Positions 32,399 through 38,697 of a stretch of 38,697 bases of DNA are shown here, in pieces. The notes under the pieces were generated by a model. It did not search any database, was not told where the DNA came from, and saw only the letters and a program-made list of their open reading frames with translations. Source of the DNA: RGEC01 sp044371405 (GTDB lineage Bacteria > Bacteroidota > Bacteroidia > NS11-12g > UBA955); NCBI GenBank assembly GCA_044371405.1, contig JBILTS010000007.1, positions 1 to 38,697 of the forward strand, given 5' to 3'. Numbering within the stretch: the stretch's first letter is position 1; each line of letters begins with the position of its first letter. The translations under genes were made by a program, and so were the position numbers.

Positions 32399-34663
32399 TT
32401 ACTTAATACTCCTGCGAATAATATTCAGAGCACCACCGGCTTTAAACCACTCGATCTGCTGTTCGTTGTAGGTGTGGTTCACGGCGATGTGATCGCTGCT
32501 TCCGTCTTTGTGGTTAAGCACAAGTTCAAGTTGCTTTCCGGGTGCAAAGCTGGATAGGCCAACGATGTCTATGGTATCTGTTTCCTGGATTTTGTCGTAG
32601 TCCTCCTTGTTGGCAAAAGTCAACGCCAGCATACCTTGCTTTTTGAGGTTGGTTTCGTGAATACGGGCAAAAGATTTAACCAGTACCGCCCTCACACCAA
32701 GGTGCCTTGGCTCCATGGCAGCGTGCTCTCGCGAAGATCCCTCACCGTAATTTTCCTCTCCTACCACAATGCTAAACTCACCGGCAGCTTTATACATGCG
32801 TTGAACTTTGGGAACTTCATCATATTCACCGGTCATCTGGTTAAGCACGCTGTTGGCTTTTTCATTAAAGTAGTTAATGGCGCCAATCAGCATATTATTG
32901 GAGATATTGTCGAGGTGACCGCGGAACTTCAGCCAGGGGCCTGCCATGGAAATATGATCGGTGGTACACTTGCCTTTGGCCTTAATAAGCAGTTTCAAAC
33001 CTTTCAGGTCTTGTCCTTCCCATGCTGCAAAAGGTTCCAGCAATTGCAAACGGCTGGATGTGGGCGATACATTTACTGTAACACCACTACCATCAGCAGC
33101 AGGCGCCTGATATCCCGCATCTTCTACAGCAAAACCGCTGGCTGGAAGCTCCACACCTGTAGGCTCATCCAGTTTCACTTGCTCGCCCAGCTCATTGGTC
33201 AGGGTATCGGTAAGCGGATTAAAATCCAGACGGCCCGCAATGGCGATGGCAGTGGTAATTTCAGGGCTGGCTACAAAGGCATGGGTATTGGGATTTCCGT
33301 CTTGTCTTGCGGCAAAGTTTCTGTTGAATGAGTGAATGATGGAGTTCTTCTCTTTCTTCTCCGCCCCCATGCGTGTCCACATACCTATGCAAGGTCCGCA
33401 AGCATTGGCAAATACCGTTGCACCGATTTCATGGAAAGTATCTATAAATCCGTCCCTCTCAATGGTGTAACGAACCTGTTCACTACCAGGCGTGATGGTA
33501 AACTCTGCTTTGGTTTTTAGGTTTTTTGCAGCCACCTGTTTTGCCAAACTAGCAGCACGAGATATATCTTCATAACTGCTGTTGGTGCAACTGCCTATCA
33601 AACCTACTTCCACATTCAAGGGCCATCCTTGGGATGCTGCAACCTCTTTCATTTTGCTGATAGGGGTGGCCAAATCCGGGGTAAAAGGGCCATTGATATG
33701 GGGCTCAAGTTCGGAGAGGTTAATTTCAATAACCTGATCAAAATAAGCCTCTGGATTGCTGTAGCACTCCGCATCTGCGGTCAGGTGTTGTTTTACACCA
33801 TTGGCCAAATCGGCGACGGCATCCCTGCCGGTAGCGCGCAGGTAACGTTCCATGCTTTCATCATATCCAAAAGTGGAGGTGGTGGCGCCAATTTCCGCAC
33901 CCATATTGCATATGGTACCTTTACCTGTGCAGCTCATTGATGTTGCACCTTCACCAAAATATTCCACAATACATCCGGTTCCGCCTTTAACCGTAAGGAT
34001 ACCGGCTACTTTTAAGATTACATCTTTAGGTGCTGCCCAACCGCTAAGTTTTCCGGTTAGTTTAACTCCAATCAGTTTTGGAAACTTCAATTCCCATGGC
34101 AATCCGGCCATTACGTCGCAGGCATCTGCACCACCAACGCCAATAGCAACCATACCAAGTCCACCGGCATTTACCGTGTGGCTGTCAGTTCCGATCATCA
34201 TACCGCCAGGGAATGCATAGTTTTCCAGCACTACCTGATGAATAATACCAGCTCCTGGCTTCCAGAAACCAATGCCATATTTATTCGAAACCGAGCTCAG
34301 AAAATCAAAAACCTCTTTGCTTTCATGGTTGGCAAAATCCAAATCTGTATTGGCATCCACTTTGGCGTTAATCAGGTGATCGCAATGCACGGTAGAAGGC
34401 ACTGCTGCTTTTGGCCTACCGGCCTGCATAAACTGCAAAAGCGCCATTTGGGCAGTTGCATCCTGCATGGCTACACGATCCGGAGCAAAATCCACATAGC
34501 TCTTACCTCGCTCAAAAGTTTCGTTTACATCACCTGCCCAGAGATGACTGTACAATATTTTTTCAGTCAAAGTGAGCGGTTTTCCCAGCAATTTTCTGGC
34601 AGCTTCAACCCTGGCGGGCATTCTTTCATACACTTTGGCGATTAGGTCAAGATCGAATAACAT
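32399..34663 (-). CDS. acnA: Aconitate hydratase (mitochondrial type)
   Basis: It isomerises citrate to isocitrate in the TCA cycle. The 754-residue protein is of the mitochondrial aconitase type: VPSTVHCDHLI (88-98), MIGTDSHT, GVGGADA, the [4Fe-4S] cysteines C359 in IGSCTNSS and C422/C425 in ANACGPCIG, SFNRNFAARQDGNPNTHAFVASPEI, the C-terminal swivel domain with CTTDHISMAGPWLKFRG, and GEGSSREHAAMEPR. All residues used by active aconitase seem present, so it is not an IRP-only form. The symbol is approximate. It is monocistronic with a near-match -7 element GAAATTTG 17 bases upstream. Confidence 0.96.
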   Translation of the reverse strand: MLFDLDLIAKVYERMPARVEAARKLLGKPLTLTEKILYSHLWAGDVNETFERGKSYVDFAPDRVAMQDATAQMALLQFMQAGRPKAAVPSTVHCDHLINAKVDANTDLDFANHESKEVFDFLSSVSNKYGIGFWKPGAGIIHQVVLENYAFPGGMMIGTDSHTVNAGGLGMVAIGVGGADACDVMAGLPWELKFPKLIGVKLTGKLSGWAAPKDVILKVAGILTVKGGTGCIVEYFGEGATSMSCTGKGTICNMGAEIGATTSTFGYDESMERYLRATGRDAVADLANGVKQHLTADAECYSNPEAYFDQVIEINLSELEPHINGPFTPDLATPISKMKEVAASQGWPLNVEVGLIGSCTNSSYEDISRAASLAKQVAAKNLKTKAEFTITPGSEQVRYTIERDGFIDTFHEIGATVFANACGPCIGMWTRMGAEKKEKNSIIHSFNRNFAARQDGNPNTHAFVASPEITTAIAIAGRLDFNPLTDTLTNELGEQVKLDEPTGVELPASGFAVEDAGYQAPAADGSGVTVNVSPTSSRLQLLEPFAAWEGQDLKGLKLLIKAKGKCTTDHISMAGPWLKFRGHLDNISNNMLIGAINYFNEKANSVLNQMTGEYDEVPKVQRMYKAAGEFSIVVGEENYGEGSSREHAAMEPRHLGVRAVLVKSFARIHETNLKKQGMLALTFANKEDYDKIQETDTIDIVGLSSFAPGKQLELVLNHKDGSSDHIAVNHTYNEQQIEWFKAGGALNIIRRSIK

Positions 34664-34680
34664 GGTTTTAAATTTAACGG

Positions 34681-34688
34681 CAAATTTC
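34681..34688 (-). promoter_or_regulatory. Near-match -7 element GAAATTTG of aconitase
   Basis: Minus-strand GAAATTTG lies 17 bases before the aconitase ATG and has one mismatch to TAnnTTTG, as at aat. Confidence 0.35.
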
Positions 34689-34769
34689 GGCTTTTTTTAT
34701 GGGATTTACCAAACCATATTCAACCAGTTTAAATTATTAACCTGACAAGTATTTCTACCGTTTATTGAA

Positions 34770-34777
34770 TACTTTTG
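34770..34777 (+). promoter_or_regulatory. -7 element TACTTTTG of ruvC
   Basis: TACTTTTG lies 4 bases before the ruvC ATG, an exact TAnnTTTG match. Confidence 0.65.
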
Positions 34778-34781
34778 CCAC

Positions 34782-35348
34782 ATGTCTGACCCACGCATTA
34801 TTCTTGGAATCGATCCGGGTACCAATTTGCTGGGGTATGGAATCATTCGCATTGATGGCAAAAAGATGGAATTGCTGTCTGTAGGTGTAGTGCGGCTTGC
34901 CAAGCTGGCAGACCACGGCGAAAAACTCCACCATATTTTTGAGCGTATCTCCGGACTTATTGATGGTTACAGCGCTACAGAAGTAGCCATTGAGGCCCCA
35001 TTTTTTGGTAAAAACGTACAAAGCATGCTAAAACTCGGGCGCGCACAGGGTGTTTCCATCGCAGCCGCCATCAGTAAGGGTTTAAAAGTGTACGAATATG
35101 AACCCCGCAAAATCAAGCAGAGCATTACCGGAAACGGAAATGCCAGCAAAGAGCAGGTGAGCGCCATGTTGCAAACCTTGCTCACCTTCACCGAACAGCC
35201 CGAAACCAGCGACGCGTCCGATGCGGTGGCGGCTGCTGTATGCCATTTTTTCCAACTAAACCCCAAACAATTCGGGGTAAAAAACAATTCCGGTGGTGGC
35301 TGGAAACAGTTTATTGCCAACAATCCCGATAAAATAAAAAGGGGCTGA
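34782..35348 (+). CDS. ruvC: Holliday junction resolvase RuvC
   Basis: RuvC cuts Holliday junctions in homologous recombination, with RuvAB. The 188-residue protein has IILGIDPGTNLLGYG with D11, VAIEAPFFGKN with E71, the QSITGNGNASKEQV segment and SDASDAVAAAVCHF with D144 and D147, the four metal-binding acids. It is monocistronic; ruvA and ruvB are not in the window, which is normal for the phylum. The last codons lie inside a strong hairpin that serves as terminator for the opposite sdh genes, and the stop codon runs from the stem into its loop. Confidence 0.96.
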   Translation: MSDPRIILGIDPGTNLLGYGIIRIDGKKMELLSVGVVRLAKLADHGEKLHHIFERISGLIDGYSATEVAIEAPFFGKNVQSMLKLGRAQGVSIAAAISKGLKVYEYEPRKIKQSITGNGNASKEQVSAMLQTLLTFTEQPETSDASDAVAAAVCHFFQLNPKQFGVKNNSGGGWKQFIANNPDKIKRG

Positions 35349-35357
35349 AAGCCCCTT
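35339..35357 (-). terminator. Intrinsic terminator of sdhCAB overlapping the ruvC stop
   Basis: AAGGGGCT pairs with AGCCCCTT around loop GAA. On the minus strand the stem is followed by a run of T, then ATTTTA, a good rho-independent terminator. On the plus strand the T-run is poor. Confidence 0.8.
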
Positions 35358-35365
35358 CTGTATGC

Positions 35366-35396
35366 CTAAATCGCAATTCGTCGATTTACGATTTAG
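35366..35396. terminator. Second hairpin after sdhB
   Basis: CTAAATCG pairs with CGATTTAG around a 15-base loop, 6 bases beyond the sdhB stop. It has no T-run; it may protect the sdh mRNA 3' end or help pause transcription before the main terminator. Confidence 0.4.
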
Positions 35397-35401
35397 CAGT
35401 T

Positions 35402-36160
35402 TTAATATCCTTTTAATTTAGCTTTAATGTACTCCCTGTTGAGGGTTGCAATAACGCTTAGCGGAATCTGCTTCGGACATTCGGCGGAGCAGGCACCGGT
35501 ATTGGTGCAGGCACCAAAACCTTCGGCATCCATCTGATTCACCATGGCTACAACGCGCTTTGAAGCCTCGGCCTGACCCTGCGGTAACAAGGACAACTGA
35601 GTAACTTTTGCTCCCACAAACAACATGGCACTGGCATTTTTGCAGGCACTTACGCAAGCACCGCAACCGATACAGGTTGCCGCCTCAAATGCCTCATCGG
35701 CGATTTCCTTGGGAATCAGAGTGGCATTGGCATCTACCGCATTTCCTGTGTTCACAGACACATAACCACCGGCTGCAATGATTCTGTCAAATGATGATCT
35801 GTTTACGCTCAAATCACGGATAACGGGAAATGCATTGGACCTCCAGGGTTCTACCACAATGGTATCACCATCGTTGAAGCTGCGCATGTGCAACTGACAG
35901 GTGGTAACACCGCCTTTTGGTCCGTGAGGCCTGCCGTTGATGACCATGCTGCACATACCGCAAATCCCTTCACGGCAGTCGTGATCGAATGCCACCGGAT
36001 CTTTGCCTTCTGTTATCAGTTGTTCGTTCAGCACATCGAACATCTCCAGAAATGACATATCCGGGCTGGCCTGAACTGAGTAATCCTCAAAATGTCCGGA
36101 ATCACTGGCATTCTGCTGCCTCCAAACCTTGAGTTTTAAATTCATATTGCTGTTTGACAT
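35402..36160 (-). CDS. sdhB: Succinate dehydrogenase iron-sulfur subunit SdhB
   Basis: It carries electrons from the flavin of SdhA to the heme b and quinone site of SdhC. The 252-residue protein has the [2Fe-2S] cysteines C62, C67, C70 and C88 (CREGICGMC and TTC), then two clusters with C163, C166, C169, C173 (CIGCGACVSAC) and C218, C224, C228 (CTNTGACSAECP). The third set is the 3Fe-4S/4Fe-4S site. It is the last gene of the sdhC-sdhA-sdhB operon, 12 bases after sdhA. The family also covers fumarate reductase; direction cannot be decided from sequence, but aerobic TCA genes nearby favour succinate oxidation. Confidence 0.95.
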   Translation of the reverse strand: MSNSNMNLKLKVWRQQNASDSGHFEDYSVQASPDMSFLEMFDVLNEQLITEGKDPVAFDHDCREGICGMCSMVINGRPHGPKGGVTTCQLHMRSFNDGDTIVVEPWRSNAFPVIRDLSVNRSSFDRIIAAGGYVSVNTGNAVDANATLIPKEIADEAFEAATCIGCGACVSACKNASAMLFVGAKVTQLSLLPQGQAEASKRVVAMVNQMDAEGFGACTNTGACSAECPKQIPLSVIATLNREYIKAKLKGY

Positions 36161-36172
36161 ACTCTTTTTCCT

Positions 36173-38164
36173 TTATTTATAACTACGCTGTGCAATTTTA
36201 ATGTTTTCATACACCAGGGGTTCTTTGTGCAAGTCCCAGGTATTGCCTTCCTTATACTCCCATGCAGAAACAAACATATAGTTGTCATCATCCCGCTTGG
36301 CTTCGCCTTCCTCAGTCTGAAATTCCTCGCGGAAATGTCCGCCGCAACTTTCATTGCGCTCGAGTGCATCTAAGCACATAAGTTCGCCAAGTTCCAAGAA
36401 ATCAGCAACCCTGCCGGCCTTTTCCAGTTCAGGGTTGAATGAATTCATGTTCCCAGGCACACGCACATCACTCCAGAATTCTTCGCGAAGTGCCCTGATT
36501 TCTGCAATAGCATGTTTCAGACCTTCTTCGCTGCGCGACATACCGCATTTATCCCACATAATCAGACCCAAACGGCGGTGGAAACTTTCCACAGACTGCT
36601 TGCCGTTGATGGACATCAAACGCTCCAGCTGCTCGCGCACTTTCTTCTCCGCTGCTACAAACTCTTCGCTGTCTGTGGGCATGCTCTTGGTGCGGATTTC
36701 GTTGCTCAGGTATGAACCAATGGTGTAGGGTATCACAAAGTATCCGTCAGCCAACCCTTGCATGAGTGCAGATGCACCCAGACGGTTGGCACCGTGGTCT
36801 GAGAAGTTGGCCTCACCCAAAGCATACAGTCCTGGGATATTGGTCATCAACTCATAATCTACCCACAGACCGCCCATTGTGTAGTGCACGGCAGGATAAA
36901 TGCGCATGGGTACTTCGTAAGGGTCTTCATCGGTGATCTGTTTATACATGTCAAACAGGTTGCCGTATTTCTCTTTGGCCACTTCCTGACCCAGTTTCAG
37001 CAATGTAGCTTCATCGGGGTTTTCTATGTTCAAACGGCTGGCTTCCGCGCGGCCGTATTTGTTGATCATGTTATAGCGGAAGTCCAGATACACCGCCATT
37101 TTGCTGGAACCAACGCCATAACCGGCATCACAGCGCTCTTTGGCAGCGCGGCTGGCCACGTCACGGGGAACGAGGTTACCGAAAGCCGGGTAGCGGCGTT
37201 CCAGATAGTAATCGCGGTCTTCTTCAGGGATATCGTTTGGATGGCGGTTGTCGTCTTTGTTTTTGGGGACCCAGATACGTCCGTCATTCCTCAGCGATTC
37301 GCTCATCAGCGTCAGTTTGCTCTGATAATGACCGCTTACCGGTATACAGGTCGGGTGAATCTGCGTGAAACAGGGATTACCAAACAGCGCACCTGCCTTG
37401 TGGGCTTTCCAGCCAGCTGTAACGTTGCTGCCCATGGCGTTAGTACTCAGGTAAAATACGTTCCCATAACCACCGGTACACAACAATACTGCATGTCCGA
37501 AATGTCTTTCCAGCTCACCGGTGATGAGGTTGCGGGCAATGATACCGCGGGCTTTACCGTCAATCACAACTACATCGAGCATTTCGTGGCGGCTGTACAT
37601 TTTTACGTTGCCCAGACCCACTTGTCTTTCCAGCGCCTGATAGGCACCTAACAGCAACTGTTGTCCGGTTTGTCCGGCCGCATAAAACGTACGTTGAACC
37701 TGTGTTCCGCCGAAGGAGCGGTTGCTCAGGGTTCCACCGTATTCACGGGCAAACGGAACACCCTGCGCCACACACTGGTCAATGATGGATGTTGAAACCT
37801 CCGCCAGACGGTGCACGTTGGCTTCACGGGCGCGGTAGTCACCCCCTTTGATGGTATCGTAAAACAAACGGTAAACACTGTCACCGTCATTCTGATAGTT
37901 TTTGGCTGCATTGATACCGCCCTGCGCGGCAATAGAGTGGGCACGGCGGGGAGAATCCTGAAAACAGAATGCCTTCACCTTGTAGCCCATTTCGGCCAGT
38001 GTTGCAGCAGCGCTGGAACCGGCCAGGCCTGTTCCCACTACGATGATTTCCAGATTTCGCTTGTTGGCAGGATTTACCAGCGGCACAGAACTGCGGTACT
38101 GTGTCCATTTCTGCGATAATTCACCTGCGGGAATTTTGGAGTCGAATTTGATGTTTTTGCTCAT
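36173..38164 (-). CDS. sdhA: Succinate dehydrogenase flavoprotein subunit SdhA
   Basis: It oxidises succinate to fumarate with covalently bound FAD. The 663-residue protein has the FAD-binding IIVVGTGLAGSSAAATLAEMG (40-60), the flavin-linking histidine H76 in RAHSIAAQGGINAA, the HPTCIP and SESLRNDGRIWVP substrate loop, DVASRAAKERC, VHYTMGGLWVD, and GLYALGEANFSDHGANRLGASALMQGLADG near the C-terminal half. The long form with LERRYPAFGNLVPRDV resembles the Bacillus/Wolinella-type enzymes used with a single-subunit b558 cytochrome. It lies 12 bases after sdhC and 12 before sdhB. Confidence 0.97.
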   Translation of the reverse strand: MSKNIKFDSKIPAGELSQKWTQYRSSVPLVNPANKRNLEIIVVGTGLAGSSAAATLAEMGYKVKAFCFQDSPRRAHSIAAQGGINAAKNYQNDGDSVYRLFYDTIKGGDYRAREANVHRLAEVSTSIIDQCVAQGVPFAREYGGTLSNRSFGGTQVQRTFYAAGQTGQQLLLGAYQALERQVGLGNVKMYSRHEMLDVVVIDGKARGIIARNLITGELERHFGHAVLLCTGGYGNVFYLSTNAMGSNVTAGWKAHKAGALFGNPCFTQIHPTCIPVSGHYQSKLTLMSESLRNDGRIWVPKNKDDNRHPNDIPEEDRDYYLERRYPAFGNLVPRDVASRAAKERCDAGYGVGSSKMAVYLDFRYNMINKYGRAEASRLNIENPDEATLLKLGQEVAKEKYGNLFDMYKQITDEDPYEVPMRIYPAVHYTMGGLWVDYELMTNIPGLYALGEANFSDHGANRLGASALMQGLADGYFVIPYTIGSYLSNEIRTKSMPTDSEEFVAAEKKVREQLERLMSINGKQSVESFHRRLGLIMWDKCGMSRSEEGLKHAIAEIRALREEFWSDVRVPGNMNSFNPELEKAGRVADFLELGELMCLDALERNESCGGHFREEFQTEEGEAKRDDDNYMFVSAWEYKEGNTWDLHKEPLVYENIKIAQRSYK

Positions 38165-38176
38165 GTCTCTCTCAAA

Positions 38177-38697
38177 TTATTGAATCCAACCCAAATGCAT
38201 GGCTACCGGCATGGCTGCAAAAAGCAGCGAAATAACGATTGAAAAAAGCCTGCCTGTAGATTGAATAATGGGCGTATACGATTTATGATTAATACCCAAG
38301 GTCTGAAATGCACTCTGAAAACCATGAAGTAAATGATACAGCAGAGATATACATCCCAGCACATAAATAACCACAGCAATAGGATTGGCAAATATTTCCT
38401 TCATTTCTTGGAACAGCGTTTTTTCACCGGAGGTTATCACATCGGTAAAACGGCTGGTTACCCAAAAATCCTTAAGATGCACCACCAGAAACAGCAGCAG
38501 CAGCGTCCCTAGAATGCCCATGCTGCGGGAATACCAGGTACTATTGGCGCTGCCTGCACTCACACTGTAGCGCTTCTTACGTGCATCTGCATTGAATTTC
38601 CACAGATACAAACCTTGAAAAATGTGAAGCAGCAAACCTGCAAACAGCACAAACTCCATGGTACGGATAATCCAGTTGGTGCCCATAAATTCGGCAG
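38177..38697 (-). CDS. sdhC: Succinate dehydrogenase cytochrome b558 subunit SdhC, N-terminus outside window
   Basis: It anchors SdhAB in the inner membrane and passes electrons to menaquinone through two hemes. The frame is open through the right edge (codons AEF precede the ATG at 38686), and the family is usually near 220 residues, so the start is missing. The visible part has GTNWIIRTMEFVLFAGLLLHIFQGLYLW, a helix starting at GILGTLLLLFLVVHLKDFW, YVLGCISLLYHLLHGFQSAFQTLG and a last helix FSIVISLLFAAMPVAMHLGW. Conserved histidines in these helices are candidate heme ligands. This is the single-protein b558 anchor, so no sdhD is expected. Confidence 0.92.
   Translation of the reverse strand, partial: AEFMGTNWIIRTMEFVLFAGLLLHIFQGLYLWKFNADARKKRYSVSAGSANSTWYSRSMGILGTLLLLFLVVHLKDFWVTSRFTDVITSGEKTLFQEMKEIFANPIAVVIYVLGCISLLYHLLHGFQSAFQTLGINHKSYTPIIQSTGRLFSIVISLLFAAMPVAMHLGWIQ

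Noticed and set aside
32636..33331. Open frame antisense to aconitase (231 codons)
   Set aside because: It is contained within the aconitase gene and has no recognisable domain.
36884..37651. Open frame antisense to sdhA (255 codons)
   Set aside because: It lies fully within sdhA, with a composition expected from the complementary strand of a conserved gene.
1..38697. CRISPR array, prophage, transposase or rRNA
   Set aside because: No repeated spacers, phage or transposase proteins, or rRNA sequence was found on either strand.

Overview
This window is chromosomal DNA of a Bacteroidota bacterium, perhaps near the Chitinophagales or Sphingobacteriales (that narrower placement is a guess). The evidence is: at least 18 genes preceded by the Bacteroidota -7 promoter hexad-type motif TAnnTTTG or TAnnTTCG; no conventional Shine-Dalgarno sequences before most starts; Omp28-type and other lipoproteins; small outer-membrane beta-barrels; an ftsK-lolA gene pair; a long NADP-type isocitrate dehydrogenase; and a b558-type succinate dehydrogenase. 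I see no rRNA, tRNA, CRISPR array, transposase, prophage or plasmid gene. Genes are dense and no gap between them exceeds 300 bases.

Layout. 1-650: 3' part of an outer-membrane beta-barrel gene that continues off the left edge. 713-8144: a surface-glycan locus with pseB, pseC, pseG, pseI and pseF for CMP-pseudaminic acid, a Wzx-type flippase, and a protein that looks like a nonulosonate (sialic-acid-type) glycosyltransferase. pseH, the acetyltransferase step, is not in the window, and pseG is inverted relative to the rest. 8378-11515: an abundant-looking Omp28 lipoprotein, an enoyl-CoA hydratase, a PAP2 phosphatase and a methyltransferase. 11547-13781: an ECF sigma factor, a putative anti-sigma factor and a beta-barrel protein in one overlapping operon. 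13814-20410: menB, isocitrate dehydrogenase, trmB, aat, a cyclase-family hydrolase, a GT9 glycosyltransferase and RNase Z. 20497-25294: ftsK, lolA, sucD and a lipoprotein glutathione peroxidase. 25362-31257: a second Omp28-like lipoprotein overlapping xerD, a GT2 glycosyltransferase paired with a 125-residue unknown protein, a serine beta-lactamase-family hydrolase and a multi-spanning GT-C-like protein. 31273-32319: a Fic-domain protein with its own HTH and a twin operator. 32399-38697: aconitase, ruvC and sdhB-sdhA-sdhC (sdhC is cut by the right edge).

How it fits together. Most of the window is core metabolism and maintenance: four TCA-cycle activities (Icd, SucD, Acn, Sdh) in separate transcription units, DNA and chromosome handling (FtsK, XerD, RuvC), tRNA work (TrmB, Aat, RNase Z) and envelope biogenesis (LolA, lipoproteins, barrels). 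The accessory parts are the pseudaminic-acid locus, the scattered glycosyltransferases and the self-regulated Fic gene. The most promising leads are the putative pseudaminic-acid transferase at 713-1639, the paired TGAC-N7-GTCA operators over the fic promoter, the near-leaderless promoter architecture and two related GC-rich or palindromic intergenic elements.
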